From CAVRCA01 sp963719345 (GTDB lineage Bacteria; Pseudomonadota; Alphaproteobacteria; Acetobacterales; Acetobacteraceae): a stretch of DNA of 64,000 nt. Shown here piece after piece: positions 51,601 to 59,812 of the stretch (positions are counted from its first letter, which is position 1; every line of letters starts with the position of its first letter). The notes beneath the pieces were generated by a model, which saw nothing but the letters and a program-made list of their open reading frames with translations, did no database searches and had not been told where the DNA came from. Where the stretch lies: contig CAVRCA010000004.1 in assembly GCA_963719345.1 (NCBI GenBank), positions 310,001-374,000 of the forward strand, in the 5' to 3' direction. The translations under genes were made by a program, and so were the position numbers.

Positions 51601-51797
51601 CAGCCGACGGCGCAGAACGGGCAAATGCTGGTGCCGACGCGGTCGGCCTGCTCCAGCCGGGGCCGCAGCGTCCGGGACGCGGTGCTCTTTGCGGCCTCGC
51701 CCATCACGTCCTGCCCGGCGAGCTGGCGCGGGAGCGACCAGTCCCGCAGGAACCCGGTTACGCGATCGTTCACGCTGCGGCTGATCTTTTTCGCCAT
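48597..51797 (-). CDS. fdhA: Formate dehydrogenase catalytic (alpha) subunit, selenocysteine at in-frame TGA
   Basis: Two ORFs in the same frame flank TGA at 51203-51201. Joined, they give 1,066 residues like FdnG/FdoG. The Fe4S4 site is C59-P-F-C62-A-V-G-C66 with C94 in GTLCPKG. The TGA is codon 199, right after ENQARI and before HSSSVPSLGTSFGRGA; E. coli FdnG has NQARV-U-HGPTVASLAPTFGRGA with Sec196. Later motifs include SDCIVVMGSNMAENHPVAF and a C-terminal molybdopterin dinucleotide domain (TPHTAELQPEPFVEI). It oxidises formate to CO2 at a Mo-bis-MGD centre. The N-terminus (MAKKISRSVNDRVTGF) shows no twin-arginine signal, unlike FdnG, so the subunit may face the cytoplasm. A hairpin follows the UGA. 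Confidence 0.93.
51171..51189 (-). promoter_or_regulatory. SECIS hairpin downstream of the fdhA UGA
   Basis: GGTGCCC-AGTTT-GGGCACC on the coding strand makes a 7-bp perfect stem with a 5-nt loop containing GU. It begins exactly 11 nt after the UGA, matching the E. coli fdhF layout. SelB would bind here. Confidence 0.8.
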
Positions 51798-51836
51798 TGG
51801 TCTCTGCCCTCGATTGCGCCCTAACACGCGAACGAG

Positions 51837-51848
51837 GGGAAGTTTCCC
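51837..51848. promoter_or_regulatory. Short inverted repeat in the fdhA divergent promoter region
   Basis: GGGAA-GT-TTCCC lies between the divergent fdhA gene and the small gene at 51910. It could be an operator half of unknown regulator; no -10 or -35 is clear. Confidence 0.25.
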
Positions 51849-51909
51849 GTGGTCTCGGCAACCTCCGCTCGGCCGCCGACTTTAAGGGACTGCCGACGAG
51901 GGTCAGCCG

Positions 51910-52134
51910 ATGAGCAGGACCATGGAAGGGGTTGTCACGATCGTGCAGGAGGGACGCTTCCAGCTGACCGACGATGGTGGCGTATCGCACCTGTTCCTGC
52001 TTGACCACGGCGCGTCGACGGAAACCGAGCAGTTGGCGCCACTCGCCGGCCGTCAAGCGCGCGTGCGCGTGCGCTACAAGTCGACCCAGAACCTGATCGG
52101 GCTGATCGCCACCTCGATCGCCGCTGCTGGGTGA
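51910..52134 (+). CDS. Small formate-dehydrogenase-locus protein, unknown function
   Basis: A 74-residue protein (MSRTMEGVVTIVQEGRFQLT, then HLFLLDHGAS and RVRVRYKSTQNLIGLIATSI). The alternating hydrophobic strands suggest a small OB- or SH3-like beta-barrel. It is the first plus-strand gene of the divergent FDH locus and is followed directly by the Fe-S subunit gene. I know of no assigned function; the position suggests a role linked to the enzyme. Confidence 0.65.
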   Translation: MSRTMEGVVTIVQEGRFQLTDDGGVSHLFLLDHGASTETEQLAPLAGRQARVRVRYKSTQNLIGLIATSIAAAG

Positions 52135-52142
52135 ACGCAGGC

Positions 52143-53040
52143 ATGGATATGCATCCCCGCGTTTCGGAAAACACCGAGTCGGAGTTCGGCGGGCTCATCC
52201 CGCACGAAATCGGAGCTGACCGCGCATGTCCGCATCGAGCCCGGTCGCTCGTACGGCTTCTTCACCGACACGACCGTGTGCATCGGCTGCAAGGCCTGCG
52301 AGGTGGCGTGCAAGGAGTGGAACAACCTGCCGGCCGACAACATCGGCCTTACCGGACAGAGCTATGACAACACCGGTGCGCTGTCGGCCAACACCTGGCG
52401 GCACGTAAACTTCATCGAAAAGGCCGGCCCGTGCGGGGTGCGCGAGAACGATCAGGCGCCGTTCCAGAGCGGCTGGCTGATGATGAGCGACGTCTGCAAG
52501 CACTGCCACAACGCGCCCTGCATGGAGGCCTGCCCCACCGGGGCGCTGTTCAAGACCGAGTTCGACACCGTCGTCGTGCAGCAGGACATCTGCAACGGCT
52601 GCGGCTACTGCGTCCCGGCCTGCCCGTTCGGGGTCGTCGACATCAGTACGCTCGACGGCAAGGCGCACAAATGCACCCTCTGCTACGACCGGCTGAAGGG
52701 GGGGCTCGAGCCGGCCTGTGCCAAGAGTTGCCCGACCAATTCGATCCAGTTCGGGGAGATCGGCGACCTGCAGCGACGTGCGGCGCAGCGGGTCGAGCAG
52801 CTGCATGAGGTCGGGGTGACGGAAGCGTATCTCTACGGCACGCCCGGTGCGCCGGGCGCCACCGGCGATCTCGGGCACCTCAACGCCTTCTTCCTCCTGA
52901 CCGACCGGCCCGAGACCTACAATCTCCCCGTCGCGCCGACGCGGGCGTCGAACCGCGTGGCGCCCAGCCTGCTATCGGGACTGGCGACCGTGGCCGGGCT
53001 GGCGCTGGCGACGGCGGCGCTGTTCCTGCGGCGGGACTGA
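52143..53040 (+). CDS. fdhB: Formate dehydrogenase iron-sulfur (beta) subunit (one frameshift)
   Basis: A four-cluster ferredoxin subunit of about 299 residues. Cluster motifs in order: CIGCKACEVACKEWN, CKHCHNAPCMEACPTG, CNGCGYCVPACPFG, and CTLCYDRLKGGLEPACAKSC, as in FdnH/FdoH. A C-terminal hydrophobic helix (SLLSGLATVAGLALATAALF) anchors it near the membrane. It passes electrons from the alpha subunit to the membrane subunit. The first 22 codons (MDMHPRVSENTESEFG...) are one base out of frame with the rest; an extra A near 52207 explains this. No usable start exists in the later frame before 52276, which would delete the first cluster motif, so the gene must begin upstream. Confidence 0.88.
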
Positions 53041-53044
53041 GCAG

Positions 53045-54067
53045 ATGAACGAGCAACCCCATCGGCACGCTCCGGACGATCCGGCCGCTGTGCCCGCCTC
53101 CGGCTCCGATGCCTCAATACGGGATGGCAGCTGGCGGGGACCCACCTATTACGGCCGATCGCAGCTCAAGGCGGCGCCGTTCAACAACTGGACCGTGGGC
53201 GGCTATATCTTCCTGGCCGGCCTGTCGGGAGGTTCGGCGCTGATCGCCGCCATCGCCGACCTCGTGCGCGGGCGCGCGATGAGCCGAACGGTGCGGCGCG
53301 GGCGGTATCTGTCGCTGCTGGCGCCGACGCTCGGGTCGGTGCTGCTCATCAGCGACCTGCACACGCCGAAGCGGTTCTACAACATGCTGCGGGTTGCCAA
53401 GAGCACGTCGCCGATGTCGATCGGCACCTGGACCTTGATGGGCTTCAGCGGCTTCGCGTTCCTGAGCGCGGCGGCGCAGTTCGTGGCCGACCGGCTGCCG
53501 CGCCTGCGCTGGCTTCGCACGGTCGCGCGCGTCGGACAGGTGCCGGCGGCGGTTACGGGCGCGGGGCTCGCCACCTACACCGCCTCGCTGCTCTCGGCCA
53601 CCAGCACGCCGCTCTGGGCGGCGGCGCCGCAAGCGCTGGCGGCGCGGTTCGGCGCCTCCTCCGTGGCGGCCGCGGCGGCGGCGCTGTCGCTCGGCGAGCG
53701 CTCGCCGCGAACCCGGCGCTCGCTGGACGCGCTCGCGGTCCTGGCGCTGGCGACGGAACTCGCGGCGGTCGCGGCATCCCGCCGGACCTATGCGCGCAAG
53801 GGGGTGAGCGAGGCGCTGGACGGCGGTTGGGGCAAGGCGGAAAGGATCGGCGCGACCGACCTCGGCATATTGGTGCCGCTCGGCTGGTACGCGGCAAGCC
53901 TCGCGTTGCCGAACCGCTCGCGGGGCCGGCTGTCGGGGGCGGCCGCGGTGGCGGTGCTGGCCGGCAGCGCGGCGTTGCGCATCTCGATGTTGGGCGTCGG
54001 GGACGAGTCGGCCGCGCGCCCCGGCGTCAGCTTCCGGTTCAGCCAACCGAGGAACCTGCCCACCTAA
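53045..54067 (+). CDS. NrfD/PsrC-family membrane subunit of formate dehydrogenase
   Basis: A 340-residue integral membrane protein with about eight helices. The opening NNWTVGGYIFLAGLSGGSALIAAIAD is the NrfD quinol-site pattern (split here: NNWTVGGYIFLAGLSGG), followed by SDLHTPKRFYNMLRV and SPMSIGTWTLMGFSGFA, both typical of NrfD-type anchors. This replaces the cytochrome b subunit (FdnI) of E. coli-type FDH. It would hand electrons to the quinone pool without haem. Four nucleotides separate it from the Fe-S subunit gene, so they are one operon. Confidence 0.85.
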   Translation: MNEQPHRHAPDDPAAVPASGSDASIRDGSWRGPTYYGRSQLKAAPFNNWTVGGYIFLAGLSGGSALIAAIADLVRGRAMSRTVRRGRYLSLLAPTLGSVLLISDLHTPKRFYNMLRVAKSTSPMSIGTWTLMGFSGFAFLSAAAQFVADRLPRLRWLRTVARVGQVPAAVTGAGLATYTASLLSATSTPLWAAAPQALAARFGASSVAAAAAALSLGERSPRTRRSLDALAVLALATELAAVAASRRTYARKGVSEALDGGWGKAERIGATDLGILVPLGWYAASLALPNRSRGRLSGAAAVAVLAGSAALRISMLGVGDESAARPGVSFRFSQPRNLPT

Positions 54068-54117
54068 TCTTGGCTCAGGTTCGACTTGGCTCGGCGGTAG
54101 TCTGGGCGGATCTGGCA

Positions 54118-54331
54118 TCAGAGGCGATCCCGGCTCTGACCGGGACGCGACACCCGTATCTCGCCCGCATCTTCGCTGCGGCCGGTATCGGGATTAAAGA
54201 CAGGGATGCTGGCGCAGGCGCTCGATCGCGGCCCAGATCGCCGTCAGCCGACGTCGGCCTACCGATCCCGCACCTGGTTGGGTCAGCCAGTTTTGATCGC
54301 GTCAAGGTCGGCCAGCGCCTTGTGGGTGTAG
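54118..54331 (-). pseudogene. Degraded RelE/ParE-family toxin
   Basis: In three frames the minus strand encodes pieces of a ParE-like toxin: LRYTHKALADLDAIK, then QPGAGSVGRRRLTAIWAAIE and IERLRQHPCL, and finally IRVSRPGQSRDRL with a stop at 54118. Two frameshifts near 54290 and 54200 and a total of about 75 residues (usual 95) show that it is degenerate. The GTG at 54331 follows the antitoxin gene. No functional toxin is expected from this sequence unless the indels are errors. Confidence 0.5.
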
Positions 54332-54360
54332 CGTAGCTGTCGCGGCACGCAGGGGACGGA

Positions 54361-54552
54361 TCAGGGGCCCGAACGTGGAAGCGGCTTCTGGCGATCGGTG
54401 CCGATGCTGTCGATCCAGGCCTTCACCTCGGCCAAGTCGACCAGTCGGCCGGCGGCGATGTCGGCATCGGCCTCGGCGATCCTCTCAGCCTCCCATGCGA
54501 TCCGGCGCTGCCGGTCGGCCTCGGTCTCGATCAGTGGCGCAGGCTGGGTCAT
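54361..54552 (-). CDS. ParD/antitoxin-like small protein
   Basis: A 63-residue frame MTQPAPLIETEADRQRRIAW... ending IDSIGTDRQKPLPRSGP. The charged helical middle (EAERIAEADADIAAGRLVDL) and the AEVKAWIDSIGT motif match antitoxins paired with RelE/ParE toxins. It lies directly upstream of the toxin remnant on the same strand. Confidence 0.6.
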   Translation of the reverse strand: MTQPAPLIETEADRQRRIAWEAERIAEADADIAAGRLVDLAEVKAWIDSIGTDRQKPLPRSGP

Positions 54553-54658
54553 GGCCTAACGCATTGGCCTTGCGTGCGACACTACGATGTCGCTGCATTC
54601 GACCCCTGCGGATAGCGTAGAAAATCAAGTTCGGGTACTCGTCGGACGGCAGCATCGG

Positions 54659-54748
54659 CGGAGGCGGATGGGAATCGAACCCACCGCCCGCTGTTGGCGG
54701 GCCGCTGGTTTTGAAGACCAGGGGGGCCACCAGTCCCCAATCGCCTCC
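54659..54748 (-). tRNA. selC: tRNA-Sec (anticodon UCA)
   Basis: About 90 nt. The ends GGAGGCG and CGCCTCC pair; a T-arm GGTGGG-TTCGATT-CCCATC extends the stack to 13 bp, as in bacterial tRNA-Sec. The anticodon loop is CTTCAAA with anticodon TCA (opposing UGA), inside a CTGGT/ACCAG stem. The long variable arm (CGGCCCGCCAACAGCGGGC region) and the wide D-arm are as in selC. The 3' CCA is not fully encoded. It is 19 nt downstream of the selB stop. Confidence 0.93.
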
Positions 54749-54767
54749 AGATCCGCACCTAGCAGGT

Positions 54768-56654
54768 TCATTTCGGGCGGGCCAGCACCCGGCGGTCGGC
54801 GATCCGGCGGGTGAAGCCCGTCGCGTCAAGGTATTCCAGCAACGGCACGCTGTACTTGCGCGAGATGCCGAGCGCCGCGCCAGCCTCCTTGACCAGCAGC
54901 CCGCTCCCGCCGGCGAGCAGCGGGGCGAGGCGGCGGCGCGCGGTCTCGATCGCATCCATGTGGAAATAGATTTCGCGTTTCTGGGCGTGATCCGGGGCGC
55001 GCACCACGCTGCCCTCGCGCAAAAGCTGGTTGAGCAGGCGCCTGGCCTGCGGGTCGGGCGCCACCTCGGCCAGGTCGGGCGGGGTGAGGCCGCCCCGGCG
55101 CACCAGCTCCGCCATCACCGCCGCTCCCGCCGCTTCCTGCCGGGCGCGCACGCTCTCCTGCTCGGCGCGGCGCACCCGCACCGTGCCCCCTTCCTGCCGC
55201 AGCACGCCGGAGCCGACGAGCTGCGCCACCGCGGCGTCCAGCACCGCCGCGCCCGCGTCGGGCAGCAGGGCGCGCAGCTGCTCGCGCGCCAAGCCGGCGG
55301 GGTGCGCCGCCTCCGTCCCGGCCAGCACCGACGGCAAGCGTTCGACCAGCCCGTCGAGCGCCGCCCGGGTGACGGCGACCCCGGCGCGGGTCAGGACGAA
55401 GCGGGGCGGCTGAAGCAGGTGCGCGGCCTTCGCCGGGGAGACGCCGGCCAGCCGGGCCAGCCGGGCGAGGGCGAGCCCCGCCGCGCCGGCCCGTTCCACC
55501 TCGCCGGTGACGATGTCCGGCCACGCCGCACCGGCCAGCACGGCCAGCCGGGCCAGCACGCCGGCGTTGCGCCGCGGCGCGCGGATCGTTTCGGCATCAA
55601 GAATGCGGCCGCCGCCGACGGTCAGCGCCGGCGAGTGGATGCGCAGGATGAACGGCTCGCGGGCGGGAACCGCCACCGGCACGGCGCACCGGAGCTGCGC
55701 CGGTGCGGTCTCGCCCGGGGCCAGCTCGTCACGGTCGAGCAGGCGCAGCCGGGCATCGGTCTCGGCCGTGCCGACCAGCAAGCGCAGCCGCGCGCCGTTG
55801 CGCAGCGCCGGCCCGTCGGCGACGGAGCGGACCTGCGCCGAAAGCCATGAGGAGGCGTGCAGCAGCCCGCGCGGCGCGAGGGCCATGCCGCGTGGCACCT
55901 CGCCTGGTTCGAGGCCGCGCAGGTTCACCGCGACACGCTGGCCGGGAGCGGCGGCGGTGACGGCGGAACCGTGTACCTGCAGGCGACGGATGCGCGCCGC
56001 CGTCGCGGTCGGCAGCAGCTCGACCTCGTCGAGCGCCGTCAGCTCGCCGTGGCGCAGCGTGCCGGTGACAACCGTGCCGTGCCCCGCCAGGCTGAAGGCG
56101 CGATCCACCGGCAGGTAGAAAAACCCGTCGTCGTCGGGACGACGGACCCGACCGACCAGATCGGCAAAGGCCCGCTGCAACGCGTCCACCCCCTGCCCGA
56201 GTTCCGCCGAGGTCAGGATCGGCGCCGGCGCCGCGAGCCCGGCGGCGGTGGCCAGCGAGAGGGCGTCTTGCGCGACCGCCCGCGCCTGATCCGGCGGAAC
56301 GAGATCGGTCTTGCTCACCGCGACGATGGCGCGGCGCACCCCGAGCAGGCCGGCGATGTTGACATGCTCCACGGTCTGCGGCTTCACGCCCTCGTTGGCG
56401 GCGACGACCAGCAGCACGGCGTCGATGCCGGTCGCCCCGGAAATCATGGTGCGCACGAACCGCTCGTGTCCGGGCATGTCGACCAGGTCGATCTCGGCAT
56501 CGCCGACCCGCAGATGCGCAAAACCGAGCGCGATCGAGATGCCGCGCCGCTGCTCCTCTGGCAGGCGATCGGTCACCATCCCGGTGAGCGCCCGCACGAG
56601 GGCACTCTTGCCGTGGTCCACGTGGCCGATCACGCCCAGCAACAACCGGTTCAT
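54768..56654 (-). CDS. selB: Selenocysteine-specific translation elongation factor SelB
   Basis: A 628-residue GTPase. G1 is GVIGHVDHGKSALVRALTG, G3 DLVDMPGHERFVRTM, and G4 VSKTDLVP. The EF-Tu-like domains II and III follow, then four winged-helix domains at the C-terminus that recognise the SECIS hairpin. SelB carries Sec-tRNA-Sec to the ribosome at UGA codons. It precedes tRNA-Sec on the same strand. Two UGA-containing genes in this window are its evident targets. Confidence 0.95.
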   Translation of the reverse strand: MNRLLLGVIGHVDHGKSALVRALTGMVTDRLPEEQRRGISIALGFAHLRVGDAEIDLVDMPGHERFVRTMISGATGIDAVLLVVAANEGVKPQTVEHVNIAGLLGVRRAIVAVSKTDLVPPDQARAVAQDALSLATAAGLAAPAPILTSAELGQGVDALQRAFADLVGRVRRPDDDGFFYLPVDRAFSLAGHGTVVTGTLRHGELTALDEVELLPTATAARIRRLQVHGSAVTAAAPGQRVAVNLRGLEPGEVPRGMALAPRGLLHASSWLSAQVRSVADGPALRNGARLRLLVGTAETDARLRLLDRDELAPGETAPAQLRCAVPVAVPAREPFILRIHSPALTVGGGRILDAETIRAPRRNAGVLARLAVLAGAAWPDIVTGEVERAGAAGLALARLARLAGVSPAKAAHLLQPPRFVLTRAGVAVTRAALDGLVERLPSVLAGTEAAHPAGLAREQLRALLPDAGAAVLDAAVAQLVGSGVLRQEGGTVRVRRAEQESVRARQEAAGAAVMAELVRRGGLTPPDLAEVAPDPQARRLLNQLLREGSVVRAPDHAQKREIYFHMDAIETARRRLAPLLAGGSGLLVKEAGAALGISRKYSVPLLEYLDATGFTRRIADRRVLARPK

Positions 56655-56752
56655 GCCACAACATCAGCACGGCGATCCGCGCCCGCCAATCCGGCGGTCA
56701 TCGCGTCTACCGCATCGACAATGCGTGCATCCCGCCCCAAATCGTTGGGCCA

Positions 56753-57310
56753 GTGAACAGCGATTTCCATTTCCGCCGCGGCGACCCGCCAGGACCGCCC
56801 GACCGCCGGCCGGCCATCGTCATTTTCGGTGCCGCGGTTCGGCCGGACGGCACGGCGAGCATGACCCTGCTCCGCCGGGTGCAGGCGGCCGCGGTGTTCG
56901 GCCGTCGGCTTGACGATCCGCTGTTCGTGCCGACCGGCGGCGTCGGCCGGCACGGGCCGTCGGAAGCCGTGGTGATGGCCGGGCTGCTGCGCGATCTCGG
57001 CGTAGCCGAGCACCGGATCGTGCTCGAGGAAACCGGCACCGACACGCTGTCGTCCGCCCGCGCAGTGACGCGCCTGCTCCGGGCGCGCGGCCAGACCGGG
57101 CTGGTGTACGCCGCCACCTCCGCCTATCACTTGGCCCGCTGCGTGCTGCTGCTCCGTCTCGCCGGGCTGCGGGCCCGGCCGAGCCGGCCGCCGCCGTTTC
57201 CGGCCGCCCGTACCTTCCGCACCCGCTGGTACTGGCGTCTGCGCGAACTTGCGGCGCTGCCGCTCGACGCTGCCCTGATGTTGATCGTGCGCCTGCGTGG
57301 CCGTGTCTAG
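56753..57310 (+). CDS. DUF218 (YdcF/SanA-like) protein
   Basis: A 185-residue protein with IVIFGAAVRPDGTASMTLLRR, PTGGVGRHGPSEA, EETGTDTLSSARAV and ATSAYHLARCVLLLRLAG, the four conserved blocks of the YdcF/SanA family (DUF218). These proteins bind S-adenosylmethionine or support envelope integrity; the exact role is unclear. No membrane anchor is evident at the N-terminus. The start is GTG at 56753. Divergent from selB, with 98 bp between the starts. Confidence 0.8.
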   Translation: MNSDFHFRRGDPPGPPDRRPAIVIFGAAVRPDGTASMTLLRRVQAAAVFGRRLDDPLFVPTGGVGRHGPSEAVVMAGLLRDLGVAEHRIVLEETGTDTLSSARAVTRLLRARGQTGLVYAATSAYHLARCVLLLRLAGLRARPSRPPPFPAARTFRTRWYWRLRELAALPLDAALMLIVRLRGRV

Positions 57311-57424
57311 CGCGTCAGGCTGGATCGAACTTCACGCGGTTGCGTTCATAGATTACGTAACTCTGAGTTGCACTTGCTGCGAGCGCGAGTAAGTCCGTCA
57401 TGTGGTGATGACGACGAGGGCTTG

Positions 57425-57610
57425 ATGGACAAGATGGTGCAGCGGGCGATTGAAGCCGCAAAGGATAATGTCGGACCTGACACCTGGGTGGCGATGCAGC
57501 AGACCGATCGAACCGATGCGATCTACCGCGAGTTGCGCAGATCCGAGGCCGACTGCGTCACGCGGCAGTTCGTGGGTCTGGGCAATCACACCAGCCGCAG
57601 CAGGGCGTGA
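57425..57610 (+). CDS. Small hypothetical protein
   Basis: A 61-residue frame MDKMVQRAIEAAKDNVGPDT... ending LGNHTSRSRA. It has no recognised domain; the sequence is mixed charged helix. The ATG at 57425 is preferred over a longer frame. It ends 10 bp before the GH3 gene. It could equally be a non-coding leader. Confidence 0.4.
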   Translation: MDKMVQRAIEAAKDNVGPDTWVAMQQTDRTDAIYRELRRSEADCVTRQFVGLGNHTSRSRA

Positions 57611-57620
57611 CCGGACCATC

Positions 57621-59789
57621 ATGAACGGCCCCCGAGTCGGGCCACTCATCCTGTTGCTGACCCTGCATTTGCCCGCGCACGAAGCGGCAGCGCAGGACGC
57701 GTCCGCCGACGTGCGGGCGCGCGAAACCGAGCAGCGGATGACGGACGATGAGCGGTTCTCGCTTCTCTACACTCTCGTCCCCAGGGCGTCGGAGAAGCGG
57801 GAGGGTCGGGTTCCGGCGGACATTCCCTATAGCGCGGCCTATGGGTCGGGCGTGCCGCGCCTTGGCGTTCCCGCACTTCGGCTGACCGACGCCAGTCTTG
57901 GCGTCACGAACCCGGGGAATGCCCGGCCGGGCGACACCGCGACCGCCTTGCCGGCAAGCCTCGCACTCGGCGCGACCTTCAATCCGGCGCTGGCGCGAGA
58001 GGCGGGAGCCATGGTGGGCCGCGAGGCCCGTGCCAAGGGCTTCAATGTGCTGCTCGGCGGCGGCATGGACCTCGTTCGCGATCCGCGCAACGGGCGCAAT
58101 TTCGAGTACGTGTCGGAAGATCCTTTGCTGTGCGGGGTGATGGCGGGGGAGGCGGTGCGCGGGACGCAGGAACAGGGCGTCATCTCGACCGTCAAGCACT
58201 TCAGTCTCAATGCCAATGAGACCAACCGGAACACGCTTGACGCGATCATCGACCCCGGGGCGCATCGGGAATCCGATCTGCTGGCGTTCGAGATGGCGAT
58301 CGAGCGGGGCCAGCCGGGCTCGGTCATGTGCAGCTACAACAAGGTCAACGGCGAGTACGCCTGCGGCAACGGCACCCTGCTCGACGGCGTGCTGAAGGGC
58401 GCGTGGGACTACAAGGGCTGGGTGATGTCCGATTGGGGCGCGGTGCATGACTGGAGCTACGCCCTGGACGGTCTCGATCAGGAATCGGGAGCGCAGTTCG
58501 ACCGCGACATGAACGGCGCGGAGTGGTTCGTCGGGCCGCTCCGCACGGCGTACGCCGAAGGCAAGGTGCCCAAGCAGCGCATCGCCGACATGGTACGCCG
58601 CATCCTGCGCTCGATCTACGCGGTTGGCCTCGACAAGCCAGGCCCCGCGCCGGTCATCGACATGGCAGCCGACAACGCGGTCGCGCTCGAAATCGCGCGG
58701 CAGGGCACCGTGCTGCTGAAGAACGACGGCGCGCTGCCGCTGGCGTCGGGTGCGCGACACATCGCGGTGATCGGCGGTCAGGCGCAGATCGGTGTTCTGA
58801 CCGGAGGAGGATCGAGCACCGTCACCCCGCCCGGCGGTTTCGCCGCAAAAATCCCCATCGGGGTGGAGTTTCGGACGGAGGACTTCCTACCGTCCTCGCC
58901 GGTCGCCGAACTCCGAAAACTGCTTCCCGACGCCGCCCTCAGCTACGATTCGGGAGCATTTCCGGCCGACGCGGCAGCCCTGGCGCGGCGCTCGGACTTG
59001 GCGATCGTGTTCGCGACGCGCCACGAGAACGAGGCGTTCGACAGTCCCGATCTCTCGTTGCCGTTCGGCCAGGACGCGATGATCGAGGCGGTGGCGTCCG
59101 CCAACCCCAACACCGTCGTGGTGCTCGAAACCGGCAACCCCGTCGCCATGCCGTGGGGCGGACGGGTGAAAGCCATCCTGCAGGCATGGTTCCCCGGCCA
59201 GGCCGGCGGCCAGGCGATCGCGGAGATTCTTGCCGGCAAGGTCGATCCGTCCGGCCGGCTGCCGGTTACGTTTCCGGCCGACATCGCGCAGACGCCGAGG
59301 CCGGATCTGCCCGGGTTCGGCACGCCGCCCGGCTCCCCCGTCACGGCGCGCTACGACGAGGGGAGCGAGGTCGGTTACCGCTGGTTCGCGGCCAAAGACG
59401 AAAAACCGCTGTATCCCTTCGGCTACGGGCTGACCTACACCAGCTTCTCGTATGGCGCGCTCGAAGTAAGCGGCGGCGATACGGTCACGGCGAGCGTCAC
59501 GGTCACCAACACCGGCACCCGCGCGGGCGCCGACGTGCCGCAGCTTTATCTGACCGAAGCGGCGGGGGACCGCGTTGTCCGCCTGCTCGGGTTCGAGCGG
59601 GTCGAGCTTCGTCCCGGCGAGTCGCGTCACGTCTCGATGACGGCCGATCCACGGCTCCTGGCGCGCTTCGATCCAAGCGGTCGCTGGCACATCGCAGGCG
59701 GAAGGTATCGCATCGCCGTCGGGGCAAACGCGGACTCGCCTGCGCTTGTGGCCGAGACCGACTTGACACCGCACTTCTTCGGCCGCTGA
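57621..59789 (+). CDS. Secreted beta-glucosidase, glycoside hydrolase family 3
   Basis: A 722-residue enzyme. Signal peptide at residues 1-25 (PLILLLTLHLPAHEAAAQ). The GH3 N-terminal barrel includes KGFNVLLGGGMDLVRDPRNG, STVKHFSLNANETNRN and the nucleophile Asp271 in GWVMSDWGA. The C-terminal domain follows (RHIAVIGGQAQIGVLTGGGS), then a fibronectin-like end (TNTGTRAGADVPQLYL). It hydrolyses beta-linked glucosides in the periplasm or outside the cell. No other glycan genes adjoin it. Confidence 0.9.
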   Translation: MNGPRVGPLILLLTLHLPAHEAAAQDASADVRARETEQRMTDDERFSLLYTLVPRASEKREGRVPADIPYSAAYGSGVPRLGVPALRLTDASLGVTNPGNARPGDTATALPASLALGATFNPALAREAGAMVGREARAKGFNVLLGGGMDLVRDPRNGRNFEYVSEDPLLCGVMAGEAVRGTQEQGVISTVKHFSLNANETNRNTLDAIIDPGAHRESDLLAFEMAIERGQPGSVMCSYNKVNGEYACGNGTLLDGVLKGAWDYKGWVMSDWGAVHDWSYALDGLDQESGAQFDRDMNGAEWFVGPLRTAYAEGKVPKQRIADMVRRILRSIYAVGLDKPGPAPVIDMAADNAVALEIARQGTVLLKNDGALPLASGARHIAVIGGQAQIGVLTGGGSSTVTPPGGFAAKIPIGVEFRTEDFLPSSPVAELRKLLPDAALSYDSGAFPADAAALARRSDLAIVFATRHENEAFDSPDLSLPFGQDAMIEAVASANPNTVVVLETGNPVAMPWGGRVKAILQAWFPGQAGGQAIAEILAGKVDPSGRLPVTFPADIAQTPRPDLPGFGTPPGSPVTARYDEGSEVGYRWFAAKDEKPLYPFGYGLTYTSFSYGALEVSGGDTVTASVTVTNTGTRAGADVPQLYLTEAAGDRVVRLLGFERVELRPGESRHVSMTADPRLLARFDPSGRWHIAGGRYRIAVGANADSPALVAETDLTPHFFGR

Positions 59790-59812
59790 CGGTCGGATGG
59801 CGAGCGCGCCGT

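Noticed and set aside
54118..54331. In-frame TGA in the ParE-like remnant read as selenocysteine
   Set aside because: The frames change on both sides of the TGA, and there is no hairpin after 11 nt. Selenocysteine is not expected in this family.
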